Assembly: GCF_037975245.1 (NCBI RefSeq)
Contig: NC_092567.1
Span: forward strand, 20,678,376-20,742,375
Direction of reading: 5' to 3'
Origin: Apostichopus japonicus
Lineage: Eukaryota; Echinodermata; Holothuroidea; Aspidochirotida; Stichopodidae
DNA length: 64,000 nt
This document shows, in pieces, positions 1-11,419 of this stretch; position 1 is the first letter of the stretch, and each line of letters opens with the position of its first letter. Position numbers and translations under genes: made by a program. Below the pieces are notes generated by a model that was given only the letters and a program-made list of their open reading frames with translations, was not told the origin of the DNA and did no database searches.

Positions 1-240
1 CTTTTCGTTAAACTCAACACCCTCAATATTTACGACATCAACAGTCATCAAACTGCAATTGTTATGTTCCCTATTTTGTAATAGGGCTCTGCCTAAGTGT
101 TTCAACCTCCTTTTTCCAATCCGGCGTTATTCCGCACACTACCACAACACTAGATTCAGCAACTCTCTCAGCATCATCCTGTCAAATCGTGTGAATTGAG
201 TGACCGTTTCATTCAATTGCTAGGCTCTTTTGTTATTTAA

Positions 241-601
241 AGGGTGTTAAAAGACTCGCGCACAAAGGAACGTCTCATGCCGGTAATCTGACCTAGTTTC
301 GAATGAGGTGTAACAGAAGTGTTAGACACCACCATCGATCCCAGAAAATACATACACAGCTTGCTACCGTCGGTAATTAGACACTAGTGTACAGTCAATA
401 TACATGCAGCGTCGGTCAATACCCACAACACAGTGTGCATAGCAGCGATGGACATCTCAGGTCCAGCTAAAACATAACAAGGTATCACGTTTCATTACTG
501 TCTGCATTTTGTAGCAACAAGAGAAAACCTACACTTGCAAGCAACGGAAAGTTAACTTTTTCAGAGCGCGACACGAAGATTGGGGAGAGTCTTCAATGCC
601 T
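241..601. mobile_element. TTAA-flanked MITE, copy 1 (Kolobok- or piggyBac-like)
   Basis: This short non-coding element is flanked by TTAA at 237-240 and 602-605. Its ends form an imperfect inverted repeat: the left end reads AGGGTGTTAAAAGACTC and the reverse complement of the right end reads AGGCATTGAAGACTC. Two more copies with the same ends and interior lie at 8533-8887 (inverted) and 13507-13861. TTAA targets are typical of Kolobok and piggyBac transposons; the family is inferred from target and termini only. No transposase is encoded. Confidence 0.7.
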
Positions 602-605
602 TTAA

Positions 606-1593
606 GTATTCCCAACGTTCCTGTCTTTTATCCCGTCTTTTGTTATCCTTCTAATTCACCGAGTCTGGTTTCTTAGAGATGTGGGCGTATGGTGGGGTGC
701 CGGCGGGTGAGGTGGGTGGGTGGGTCTACTTTGCTTCATTAGCTTGTCAGTTCTTACCTCACACTATTCTCTTTTTCTTGCTCTCCAGTTGACTTCTATT
801 CCAACAAGTCATTCTTTGTTAAACTTTGTTAATATATTCTCCTTCAACAACTATATTGTCACTGTTTATATGTCCGGCTATACTCCGTTTGTAAATTAAA
901 TGCCTATCTCATATTAATTTCTGTTAACATTGGTGTTCTCAATATATGAGGTTTTAACCTCGTTGTATAAAATGCTTGGTTATTATGATTGACTGATTCA
1001 TTGATCGATTGAAATCAAATTGAATGACTATAAATTGAATTGATTACATAGTACGCGTACAAATTCGATTGATCGATTAAGTTTGGGATACAGTTACAGA
1101 CATTTGTTATTACAACCTGTATAATGTAATCATCTTTGGCGATTCCTTCATTGAGAGTTATGTATTTCTTATAGTGTGACAGTCTGTTCAGTCTGTTTAC
1201 TTGTGCTGATTACAAGACTAATTTGCATATATCATCGCGAGTATAAAGTTATATCTGATGTAGCTCATAAAATACCAGGTGGCCTAGGTGCGGTTAGACT
1301 GCAGTTCAACACACTTTCTGATGTGGAAGTGTGCCAAGATCTTTCGCACTTATTTTTTTTTTCTTCTAAATTTATTTCAATTTGGCAGATTTTCCCTCAC
1401 ACTCATTCGTGTCAATAGCTGATGTTGGTATATATCATATCCAGGCTTAAAAGAAATCTATATCTGTATATTCATGAACATTGTCAATTACTGTAGACAA
1501 CAGTATACAGGCAAAGTTACTTCTACAAAATGGCCATCGAAGGTTTCAACAGAAACAAACATACACTATAGAGCGAACTAACTACACACAAGG
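606..1593. other. No recognisable feature
   Basis: This is AT-rich unique-looking sequence with short open frames only. I see no splice-bounded exon, repeat end or RNA gene in it. Confidence 0.4.
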
Positions 1594-1604
1594 ATGACAC
1601 AAGA

Positions 1605-1705
1605 CCCCTTCCCCACCCCACCCCCACCCCCACCCCCCACCCCTCCCCTCCCCTCCCACTCCACTCCCCTCCCACTCCCACTCCCCCTCCCCCTGCCCCA
1701 CCCAT
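1605..1705. repeat. C-rich polypyrimidine minisatellite
   Basis: The plus strand is a run of CCCCACC, CCCCT and CCACTCC variants with almost no purine apart from A. The minus strand therefore carries many closely spaced G-runs and could form a G-quadruplex. Open frames across it (Pro-rich on plus, Gly-rich on minus) are products of the composition. Confidence 0.75.
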
Positions 1706-1789
1706 CCCTTCTGGACCTACATATCACCTTTGATATACTTGCTTTACCAAACTCTACAGTTTCATTTAACACAAGTTACAGAACAATTG

Positions 1790-2440
1790 TATGGAAGCTT
1801 GAAAGTGCCATCAACATAAGAAAAAGTTTGCCACATAAGTTGACATTTTTCAGTAAATTGTTAATATAACAAGATAATATGTTATCAAAAAACAGAAAAA
1901 AAAATGGATTGCTCAGTTGCTTTAACTGAGCAATTGAACAACCTTCTGCAAAATGTTTAATTGTTCACTTCATTTCCATCTCAGCAATTGAACAATTTTC
2001 TGCCAAATGTTTAATTGACAACTTATCGTATCTCGTCAATTCAACATTTTTCTACGATTAGTTGTCAATTTATAGTATTTTGCAGAAAAATTCTGAATGG
2101 ACGAGATGTGATAAGTTGTCAATTGAACATTTTGTAGAAAAATGTTGAATTGACGACATGTTATAAGTGGTAAATTGAACATTTTGCAGAAAATTGTTGG
2201 AATGAAGTGAACAATTGAACATTTTTCAGAAAAATATTAAATTGACGAGATCTTATAAGTTGTCAAATAAACATTTTGCAGAAAAATTTTCAATTGCTCA
2301 GTTAAAGCAATTCAGCTATCTAGCATTTTTTTATATTTTTGATAAGATATTATTTTGTTATCTAAATAATTTACTTAAAAATGTTGACTTATTGGGGCAA
2401 AGTTTTCTTATGTTGATGGCACTTTTAAGTTTCCGTACGA
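1790..2440. repeat. Fold-back (palindromic) repeat with internal sub-repeats
   Basis: The two halves are inverted copies of each other. The left arm, with GAAAGTGCCATCAACATAAG near 1800, returns inverted near 2410-2430, and GCTCAGTTGCTTTAACTGAG near 1913 returns as an inverted copy near 2296-2312. Between them, a block containing CAATTGAACATTTTGCAGAA recurs several times in both orientations with about 60-70 bp spacing. This is the layout of a fold-back transposon or a decayed long inverted repeat. I found no coding sequence and no clear target-site duplication. Confidence 0.65.
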
Positions 2441-2737
2441 GCGGCCTTGTCCTATACAACACACGAGAGCCCGATTTGGGTGAGAATTCTCCATGTGGAT
2501 CCGACATTGATGTTTGTATATTTTTTGTTGCTGAATCCTGTCCGTGGATATCTGCCCGGGAAAGTGAAGATAACGGAACCCCTGGTAATATTGAACTTGG
2601 ACGAGGGGCTGAACGTTGCCAGGTACATGTTTATAACAGAAGATTGTTACTATTCTCAGGACGTTTAGGTGCTGACGTAGGGTTGGGCAGCAGTCATAGC
2701 ATCATCATCGCATACAACAAACCATATAACCAAATAT

Positions 2738-3036
2738 TATTATTATAATAATCATAATCATAATAATTATCATAATAATAACTATTATCATAATAATAAT
2801 CATAATCACAATAATAATCATAATCACAAAAATCGTAATCATAATAATCGTAATAATCATAATAATAATAATAATAATATAATCATAATCATAATAATCA
2901 TAATAATTATCATAATAATAAAAATCATAATTATAATAATCATAGTAATCATAATAATCATCATAATAATAATCATAATCATAATTATAATAATCATAAT
3001 AATAATCATAATAATCATAAAAATCATAATCATACA
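2738..3036. repeat. (AAT)/(CAT) trinucleotide tract
   Basis: Almost pure interspersed AAT and CAT triplets run for about 300 bp. The Ile/Met-rich and Tyr/Asp-rich open frames on the minus strand result from the triplet repeat and are not genes. Confidence 0.9.
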
Positions 3037-3175
3037 TGCTGTCAACTTATACGAAGACTATGATCCAATTGTCGACATATACTTGTACAATTTCAGCAAT
3101 AACATGTTTTTTTGACGCCATGTACTTGCATATCAAATTATATTAAGGACATGTGAATATGTATATGTATATGTA

Positions 3176-3476
3176 TAAGGGGTGTCCCCCTCCCCTTTGG
3201 AATTTTTTGCATTTCCAGGTGGCCTCAGATGCAATTTGGTGCAATATAGCACACTTCAACACTCACTCCATTTTGTAAACTTAATTTTGTATTTTCACCT
3301 GGCCTTAGATGCAATTTGGTGCTCCAAATGAGATTTTTTTTCTCATTTGGAAATGAAAAAGGGGTTTTCTGACTTGCGAAGCGGGGGGGGGGCGGAATGA
3401 TACTTCCGCCCCTCCACATTTTTCACTGGGGGGGGGGGGCTGGCGCCCCCCCAGCCCCCCGGTTCCTACGCCCTTG
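3176..3476. mobile_element. MITE fragment with G/C-rich termini
   Basis: The right edge reads, as its reverse complement, CAAGGGCGTAGGAACC followed by G-runs; the left edge is AAGGGGTGTCCCCC. Inside, a phrase containing GGCCT(C/T)AGATGCAATTTGGTG occurs twice (about 3220 and 3301). Short G/C-run ends of this kind are common in animal hAT-like MITEs. No target duplication could be fixed, so the limits are approximate. Confidence 0.4.
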
Positions 3477-3479
3477 TTC

Positions 3480-4288
3480 ATAGGTCTACTTCAGTAGTAC
3501 AGCTAAATATCATTGAGAAAGTGACAAACATCTGGAGGGAGAAAATTCATCTGAATTTTACAGAAGACTACATCGGTTTGTTTACTTGTTGTTTATGTAA
3601 ACAGGTAGCCACACGTTCCTAGCGATAACACCTTTTCACAACCCGAACATGTGTTTATCTTTTTCGATTTTCACATTCTACGATGGAAGTGCAAGTCACT
3701 CAAATCTGAAAGTTATATGTCATTTTCTTAGTCAATTGCTTCTAGTGTAATGTCATTTTTTGGCTCCCTCTATGATAGGCTATTAGAATAGATATACAAT
3801 GCAGTATAGATCACATTTTCTAAGGCGCCAAGTTTATACTGAAGACGTTTGCACGGTAGACAGTATTAAGATTATAATACTCGTTACATATCACCACTAT
3901 CCGGCTGCTTAGTTATATCCTGACAATTTGATCTAGTATTCAGCTCTAACTTTGTATTATAAGAAATAAAACTCCAAGAACAGGATTCATATTTTAAAAT
4001 ATTTAGGGTTCGATCAAAACTGAAATTGAGATTTCCCTACTGGATTCGACTCACTTCATTTGCCCTATCCCAACAGTGTATACGTCCATTTATAGTAAGT
4101 TGTGAATCCTGCAAGTATCCCCAATCAATTGATTCTTTTTCATTCAGTTGGCAATTTCAATATTTATGTTATATTTTCTTCGGTATATACTCTACACTAT
4201 CAAAGATCAAATATTTAGGACACGGACGATACTGCTCTCCTGCTAGATTCTTTCAGGAAATAAATAGATCAGTCTAGGATCTCATATA
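3480..4288. other. No recognisable feature
   Basis: AT-rich sequence without splice-bounded open frames, repeats or RNA motifs that I can recognise. Confidence 0.4.
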
Positions 4289-4297
4289 CAAGGTATT

Positions 4298-4374
<77 letters not shown>
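4289..4374. repeat. (TA)n microsatellite
   Basis: About 40 uninterrupted TA units. Confidence 0.95.
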
Positions 4375-4376
<2 letters not shown>

Positions 4377-4386
4377 GCATTTTCAC

Positions 4387-4780
4387 GGTAACTCACGTTA
4401 CATTTTTGATGTTTTTAGTCTTCTTTTTGTACCATATATTTTACTAACACATGAGTTTGATCAATTACTTCTTCTACAGTATTTAACACAATGCTGAGGC
4501 ATACCTCAGCCAAAAAAAAAAAAAAAATTGCTTCTTGTAGATTTTATAAGGCAACAAGATTTGGTAACTCACGTTACATTTCTAAAAGCGCCAAAATTGG
4601 AAAACAAATATTATTCAAAAAGTGTCCTCATACTAAATGAACTCAAAGAAAAGTGAAATATGGTAGCTATACCTTACCTACTAGTAAACATATAGGTTGC
4701 CAAAAAAATCCTATATCATTGTCTAGTTGCATAAAAATGATGCAAGACTCGGTAAGTCACGTTACGGTAACTCACGTTAC
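4387..4780. repeat. Four copies of a GTAACTCACGTTAC palindromic motif
   Basis: The 15-mer GGTAACTCACGTTAC occurs at 4387-4401, 4563-4577 and 4766-4780, with a one-base variant (GGTAAGTCACGTTAC) directly abutting the last at 4751-4765. The motif is an interrupted palindrome (GTAAC, 4-base spacer, GTTAC). The DNA between copies is not obviously repeated, so it is the motif that recurs rather than a longer unit. It may be a set of protein-binding sites or sub-terminal repeats of a decayed transposon. Confidence 0.7.
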
Positions 4781-5373
4781 AATTTGTCCACACATAACAA
4801 TTCATAAAATATAAGTTGCTGACACAATTCAATCTTATTCATTCTTACGTAACAGTTTCAAGCCTTAATAAAAATACTTCTTGTATTCACTTTGTAACAC
4901 AAAGTAACTGTTATAAACTTATTTACAGTTTCAAATACTGTAGGAATCACTACAGTGCTCCATATCATTTAACATTAAAGCCAATGAACACTGGCGGAAA
5001 TGGCCATACAATTGACATCAATGATAAAGATTGTGTGACATTGTTGCAAGTGGTGAGGTTCAAGAGGCCCTGTGATAGTATAGTGTAATATTTCATGGAT
5101 GTATCTATATGGTTATGGGTTACTATGAGAATGGGGTCTTTCACTGTCTAACAGCGTTAGCAGCCCCTGTTTTCATATATATATATACATCTATATACAT
5201 ATATATATATATTTCGAGAACCGGCTTAAGTTGGTTAGCGTCATGTTTGATCTCTAGAGTAAGGCAAAATTTGTCACAAAAAACAGAACTAGTATTGTTC
5301 GATACAGGTGACAAACACCTACAGTGAAATTACGACCTTCCTTAACGGTTTCGAACCTCTGGACATACCATCA

Positions 5374-5444
5374 GCGTCCATAGCCTACTGGTTAGGGTGT
5401 CCGCGTACAGAGCGGGAGGCCCGGGTTCGAGTCCCGGTGGAGGC
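5374..5444 (+). tRNA. tRNA-like pseudogene or SINE head
   Basis: A full cloverleaf can be drawn. The acceptor stem is GCGTCCA with TGGAGGC (one mismatch), the anticodon stem is TCCGC with GCGGG, and the T arm is CCGGGTTCGAGTCCCGG. A 7-base loop GTACAGA gives anticodon ACA, which nuclear tRNA sets normally lack, so a functional tRNA is unlikely. A tRNA-derived SINE head with intact pol III A and B boxes fits better. It sits just before a (TA)n tract and element A. Confidence 0.55.
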
Positions 5445-5488
5445 TGGAAGTTTTTTCACTGTTTTTGATTTTCCAACTCATTGCGATA

Positions 5489-5490
<2 letters not shown>

Positions 5491-5519
<29 letters not shown>
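5491..5519. repeat. (TA)n tract at the left edge of element A
   Basis: TA units abut the left terminus of element A; a matching (TA)n tract at 16189-16224 abuts its right terminus. This suggests A inserted into a TA microsatellite. Confidence 0.85.
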
Positions 5520-5522
<3 letters not shown>

Positions 5523-6070
5523 GTGCGTATCCAGGGGGGGGGGCGTTGGGGGCGCGCGCCCCCCGGGTAAGAAAAAGAGGAGAGAAAAAAAAGAGAAGAA
5601 AAAAGGAAATAAGAGGGGAAAAAAGAGGAGGAGGAGAGGAAGGAAGGGAAAAGAAAAAGAAAGAGAGAAAAAGGAGAAAAGGAGGGAGTAAAAGAAAAAC
5701 GCGAAGATACCGGGAAGAGAAAGAGGAACAGTGACATCATTACAGCGCTGAAGGGTAGCCAGTGACGGATCAATGATTTCGTAAAAGTGTGACTCACCCT
5801 ACCCCTTACACCGACAACTCCATTTTTTGACGTTTCCATTTTCCTCTCTCACTAATGATCTATATATGTACTATATATGGTCTATCATAACGCGTGTGTA
5901 GAATTGTGCTATGAAACCAACTGTGGCTGGTCTCGAACTCGACCGTGTCGTCGGGGAACATGACGCATTTTGGGATGGGGGCGACCGCCCGCCCCCCCCC
6001 CCATTCAGCATTTTTTTAAATGATATCGCTAAGTAATTTCAAAATAGAAAGTGCTTAGAGGCAACTTACA

Positions 6071-6239
6071 AGGCCTGGGAAGTGTCATTTCCAGCGATCT
6101 GGGAGACCAAAATTTGCTTGTACGCTTCGCGCTAACAAATGGTCCTGGGTAGTGCCATTTCCAGCGATCTGGGAGGCATTTTCGGCCAAAATTTTCTTGT
6201 ACGCTTCGCGCCAACCTATGGTGGCGCTACGCTTAGATA
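6071..6239 (+). repeat. Two tandem copies of the ~100-bp CGCGCCAACC module
   Basis: The first copy (about 6071-6140) is truncated; the second runs 6141-6239. The module starts near GGCCTGGGAAGTG, carries TTTCCAGCGATCTGGGAGG and ends with GCGCCAACCTATGGTGGCGC and a CTTAGATA tail. The same module recurs at 6860, 16045, 21467, 22091, 22251 and, inverted, at 26664. Confidence 0.75.
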
Positions 6240-6859
6240 ATTTGCCTACAGGCTTCGCCCCTCCCTTGGCAAATTCCTCGCTACGCGCCTGTTCGAATTT
6301 GTAACGCAAACAGCAGATATCACATCATATCAATGAGCATGAAAATGGCGTTCCAGGATGAAAAGCCTCAAAACTGTCCGACTTGCCTGAAAAAATAACC
6401 AAAAATTTTCGCGTGCTTAGCGCGCGTTCAACGTGTTCATGTCAATATCATATAAGCAAGCATCGGTTATTACATCGCATGCCATCATGTACCGTACGGT
6501 CCGTTCAAATTGCGCAGTATTTCGCGGGATGCTAATGTAAACAACGACATGTCTCATGTAGATGTATAAAAAGCATGGAGGTCCAATTATGTAAAAACTC
6601 TCTTTTACATTAGTAATGGCGAATTAGGGGCTGCACCCCCGCCGCGCAGTGGCGGAGCGTCCATACGGTCGGGGGGTGGATGCCCCCCCTGACGGACTCA
6701 AATGGACTGCTGGCGCCTTTTCAGCTCTTTACCACTTTTTACTTATTCTAGATTATTAACTTTTTTATTGCGCTCTCATCTACTTATTGACATTTGTCAC
6801 ATTTTGTTGGTGTAATTTGGCGATGACACCTTATTCTTCGTTTATCTGCAAATTAGCCA

Positions 6860-6956
6860 GGCCCGGAAAGGGTCATTTCCGGCGATCTAGGGAGTATCTT
6901 TATTCAAAAATTTTCTGTACGCTACGCGCCAACCAGTGGTGGCGCTCCGCTTAGAT
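6860..6956 (+). repeat. ~100-bp module copy inside element B
   Basis: It runs from GGCCCGGAAAGGGTCATTTCC to GGCGCTCCGCTTAGATAG. Its 3' tail supplied the ATAGTGTC target used by element C. It lies near the right end of B once the C pair is removed. Confidence 0.7.
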
Positions 6957-8532
6957 AGTGTCCAGAGCCGTATATAGAGAGAGTTTGGCCAACCATGTAA
7001 CCGATTTGGATTGGTCGAGAGGGAAAACGCCCACACAGGGTGGTAAAATAGGTCCACTTGAACACTTTATAGCAGACGACACGCATACTCACAGTGTATA
7101 GACTATCGTTTTGTACACGAAAAAAGTACGAAATTATGAAAGAAATGGTGCTGGGGATGCTGCAATCGGTCAGAACATGGATATTGTTGTTCGATTATCC
7201 GACTGACCATAAAAGAAGAGGAATTTTTTGGAAGTAGAAAGAACAAGATGGAGATCTAATGAAAAAAAGTCTGTGTAGCCTAGGCCCATACTAGCCATAG
7301 GCCCTAGTGTAATACGAGTAATGTACAAGCAATGCGAGAATTTTACGTTCAGACTGGTTTCTGTAATTACATGAATGGCTATTCTCTCTCGTTTTACGAT
7401 CCACAAATTCGATTTCATTATGCCAGCTCTCCTAATCATAGGCATGGCAGTTTCAGTCGCACATATAGTTATCCTAATTCCTAGTTATTGCATGCCTAGG
7501 CTATGCCTAGCCTAAAAAAGTATCACTTTTAGTTCTATGTAAAAGGGTGGGCTAGCCTCTAGGCATCACGTAAAGCCCTAATCCTTAGTTAAGCCCGAAG
7601 CATAAGTTAAGCCTGGGCTTAGTTAGACCTGGACCATTCTTGCTATTACTACAACTGTTATAGCACATTACATAATATGGCACAGTATAAGGCCCAATTA
7701 AACTAGGTCTAAGGAAAACAAAGTAGCCTAGGCCTAAACTAGTTAGGCTAGGTCTATACTCATTGGCAACTTGTGGGTTGTGTACACATACAGGCCTAAT
7801 TATATAGACCCTTTTAGTATGTCATAAACAAGTGCCCAAATGGTTAAATGATCTTGGTTTGTGTTAATTGTCAGCATTGGCCTAGCCTTTTTAGGCTAAC
7901 ATGAATTCAGCCTAATTTTTTCTTCTTCAAAAGTATAGCCTAGGCCTTGGTTTAATTTGGATGCAGTCAACTATCATTTATCAAAGTTGCATCAGTACCT
8001 CCTTATTCCCTTAATTGACACCCACATTGACGATTGAAGTTAAAAAAAACCTTTTTAAATTATCTTTAGACAGTAAATTTTAACTCCCTGAATTTCAGGA
8101 CTTTTTTTACAAATCAAAGGTGACATGTGCTCTGAAGAAAAACTCCTAACATAAAAAGCCACAGTTAGCAGACTGTGATAATGACAAACCTGGTGAGTGA
8201 CTTCTAGACTGAAATCCAGTTCCTGCAACCACAGCAATAAAGTCTTTGTTTTAATCAATGCACTTGTGTGTTTGAAACTTTCAAATGGACACTCAATGGC
8301 AGTTGGTTAAGATATAAGGTTTTACCTTCATCATGGAGAGTCGAAGGGAATCTGCCTCATCATCTGAATAATGGACTCAAGGATAGCAACAAATCATGAT
8401 TGGATAATGATTTTGAGCAAGTAAATATCTGGCAATTTGAAAGTTTGTATTATTTTTTTACATATTATTTAAGCTGTTTAGCTCACACACAAGCAAATGA
8501 TCAAGTGACAACAACCGATGCAGTATATTTAA

Positions 8533-8887
8533 AGGTATTGAAGACTTGCCCTAAACCGCATGCCGCGCTCTGAAAAAGTTTACTTTCCGTTGCTTGCAAG
8601 TGAAGTTTTTTTTGTGTCGCTACAAAATGCAGACAGTAATGAAACCCGATACCTTGTTATCTTTTATCTAGACCTGAGATGTCCACGCTGCTATGTGCAC
8701 TGTGTTGTGGGTATTGACAGTGATGTTTGTATTGACTGTACACTAATGTCTATTTACAGATGGTAGCAAGCTGTATGTGTATTTTCTGGGATCAATGGTG
8801 GTGTCTAACACTTCTGTTACACCGCATTCGAATCTAGGTCAGATAACCGGCATGAGACGTTTCTTTGTGCGGGAGTCTCCACACCCT
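8533..8887 (-). mobile_element. TTAA-flanked MITE, copy 2, nested in element C
   Basis: Flanked by TTAA at 8529-8532 and 8888-8891, with ends AGGTATTGAAGACTTGCC and GGAGTCTCCACACCCT. It is the inverted counterpart of 13507-13861, present at the matching place in both C copies, so it inserted before the C copies separated. Confidence 0.75.
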
Positions 8888-9128
8888 TTAAGGAGAAGTA
8901 TTTATATCCCATTAATAGAGAAAGAATTATGTTTCAATTGGTAGCATGCAACTTAAAATTTTGCAAACATTAGATACAATCAAACAATAACAAGGTTCAT
9001 TTACAAGGTAATCTACTGCCCTTTATTTCACATTAGTCTGTCACATCAGAAGGTCACAGCTTTCAATAATTATACAAACAAATTCCCTTGATGGGTGCTT
9101 CGTTAGTTTCCTGCAATTTTCAAGTTTA

Positions 9129-9389
9129 TCAATGTAATAAGTTCTGAATGTGGCAATGTGGAGAAGCTTTGGGATAATCTGTGGATAAGACTGCCAGACT
9201 ATCAACAAGATTCCACATCCATGCAACTCCAACTGCTTCCTTCACCTCCTTGCAGATGTACCACATGTCCAAAAAAAAGTCAGCATTGGTTAATGTAATT
9301 AAAAGCTGGCTTCCTCCTGAGCTGGCAAATACACATGAATTGTCAAGTACAGAGGTCAGTGTGAAACCACTGAGAGATCTTCTCAGCTT
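9129..9389 (-). pseudogene. Conserved 86-codon frame in element C (left copy)
   Basis: This minus-strand frame mirrors 13005-13265 and keeps the same reading frame, including ADFFLDMWYICKEVKEAVG. I do not recognise the family; it may be a transposase remnant. See the right-copy entry for the description. Confidence 0.35.
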
Positions 9390-10967
9390 TCAAGAAAACA
9401 AAGACTTGAAGCCAAATTGACAGAGGCCACACTGATACCATTCCACTCTCATAAGATGAAGGTATCACACACACTTCATTTTGCTTCTGCGATGCAGTGC
9501 CTGGTAGACTGTGAGGGTCACCCAATGGATGTTTTAACAACTGCCTGGTTTATAGAGCTCTACAACAGATAATTCATCCTAATGTCTAGTCGTTATCCTG
9601 TCATGGCCTTGAGCAAGTTGAACCCACTTCAACACAAAGCAGCTATTGAATTCTTGTCTAGGTACTGTCAAATCCACATCACCATCATTGCTGGTTCCAG
9701 CTTCGCTGACCATGATAAAAGAGTACAATGAGGGTTTTTTACTTCACCCAACAGAGCTTGCATTCCAGTACCATTGGGCAGCTGAAAAGATATTCAGAAA
9801 TTGTTATATATGAGTGTGTTTGTATGCATGCATATGCGTGATTTTCTTGCTTTACAGAACAGCTCCATTTTGATAAGCTACGTAACGTGTAAACCTGCCA
9901 ATCATATGTTTGAAATAGGACACGCTGAAACGATTCTTAAATGAAAAGCTTAACGACTTCATGCATTTTTATACATCACTGTTCAGGTAAGGCCAGTAAG
10001 GGCAGTATGAAGAATAAGTAACAATTAATAATTATCATTATGGCCATTTGCTGTCTGCATAAAAACAAACTGAATGATGTCATCAGCCCTATGCTCAGTT
10101 GACAACACTGACAAGTAGGCACACTATGTCAGTGTGATCCATGAAACCTCATTAAGGACATGACCGTATAGTATATATGTTAATGGAAAATACATAAGCT
10201 ACAACATACACCAGTATTCAGTTGTTGCAGGTTTTTTTTTTCTCGACAGACCCATTCAATCTGTTGCACCTACTATAGCCTAGTACTACATTCCTGAGAA
10301 ATTAACACCACAATATCAGTCTTAGGTTTGCCCACAGACTCCCAACTATTGCTAACTCCTACACTCAAGTATATAGTTTAGTTTAGTAGAAAAAATGACC
10401 AGGAGAGACATTCAAGTCCCCATTAAGGACCCTAAGGCTATATGAGAGGAATAAAACCGAGGACATCAAATGTCATACCCAATTACAATGCTTAATGTAC
10501 TCATCCAAAGTATTCTTAAACCCATACACACTACTTGCAATTCAACCTTCTCAGGCAAACCATTCAATCCATCCAGTATAAGTTGTATTAGACTTTAGAG
10601 AAAAAGTTATGCCGAATATTAATCCTACTATGTAGCTTCTGGAGTTTAATACAATGACCTCTGGTACAACTACTTTTTGGCAAACCTGAAAGATCAGTGA
10701 AGCATAAATTGTCATTTTATGTGTAGGCCTACTTTATTTAATTGAAGGATCTATTAATGTAGGCCTGATGCTATAGTTTTGCGTCTGTAATCTAGCCTAG
10801 CCAGGACTGTGATGTGTGCTTTTCGTTTGTATGACTAAAGTAGGACTAGTAGTATGAGGCGTAAAATAAAACAAGTGTAATGACAGGTTTTCAGCTACTT
10901 TTCTATGCATTTCAGGTGTGAAGATAAACGTAAATGTTATTAACTAACGCATACTCTAATTCATTAC

Positions 10968-11011
10968 CTGATATCCATTTTGTTCCTCGTATGCCTGTCA
11001 AAATCTGACAT
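10968..11011 (-). CDS. Possible first coding exon in element C (left copy)
   Basis: Mirror of 11376-11419. An ATG at 11011 opens the peptide MSDFDRHTRNKMDIR and runs into a GTAATG splice-donor-like site. Function unknown. Confidence 0.3.
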
Positions 11012-11375
11012 TCTGAGTCGCTTCGTTTGTTCGCAACGAGCACAGTGTGCAAAGCTGCTATATATTGTGTGTGGTGTTTTTCGTGTTTCGCGCAACTGGT
11101 AACGACAACTGGACCTATTTTGATGCCCATGGTTTGCGTGTGACGTCACAAATCGCCAGTTGGCCAAACTCTCTCTATATACGGCTCTGATAGTGTCCAG
11201 AGCCGTATATAGAGAGAGTTTGGCCAACTGGCGATTTGTGACGTCACACGCAAACCATGGGCATCAAAATAGGTCCAGTTGTCGTTACCAGTTGCGCGAA
11301 ACACGAAAAACACCACACACATTATATAGCAGCTTTGCACACTGTGCTCGTTGCGAACAAACGAAGCGACTCAGA

Positions 11376-11419
11376 ATGTCAGATTTTGACAGGCATACGA
11401 GGAACAAAATGGATATCAG
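11376..11419 (+). CDS. Possible first coding exon in element C (right copy)
   Basis: ATG at 11376 encodes MSDFDRHTRNKMDIR and stops at CAG/GTAATG, a good splice donor. It lies about 180 bp inside the terminal repeat, where the first exon of a transposon-encoded gene could sit. Both C copies keep it intact. No downstream partner exon can be joined with certainty; 13005-13265 is a candidate. Function unknown. Confidence 0.3.

Larger units (their letters stand above)
6963..11189 (-). mobile_element. Element C, left copy (4.2-kb hAT-like)
   Basis: It begins CAGAGCCGTATATAGAGAGA and ends with the inverted form TCTCTCTATATACGGCTCTG, giving terminal inverted repeats of about 31 bp. It is flanked by the 8-bp sequence ATAGTGTC at 6955-6962 and again at 11190-11197. 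It is the inverted partner of 11198-15432, collinear over its whole length with scattered substitutions and small indels. It carries an inverted TTAA-flanked MITE (8533-8887) and, on the minus strand, the same exon-like frames as the other copy (10968-11011 and 9129-9389). The family assignment rests on termini and target length; no intact transposase is present. Confidence 0.85.

Noticed and set aside
1523-1869. Pro-rich and Gly-rich open frames
   Set aside because: Produced by the C-rich minisatellite; no splice signals or domains.
2705-3045. Open frames of 62-110 codons on the minus strand
   Set aside because: They are pure translations of an AAT/CAT tract (Ile/Met or Tyr/Asp runs).
5374-5444. 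Functional tRNA gene with anticodon ACA
   Set aside because: That anticodon is not normally used by nuclear tRNA genes, the acceptor stem has a mismatch and the setting is repetitive; a SINE head is more likely.
5465-5839. Lys/Arg/Glu-rich open frames
   Set aside because: Purine-rich tract of a transposon read in several frames; both strands are open because of base composition.
9181-9420. 79-codon plus-strand frame and its partner at 12974-13213
   Set aside because: They are antisense shadows of the 86-codon frame in element C, which has the better amino-acid composition and lies on the same strand as the exon-like start.
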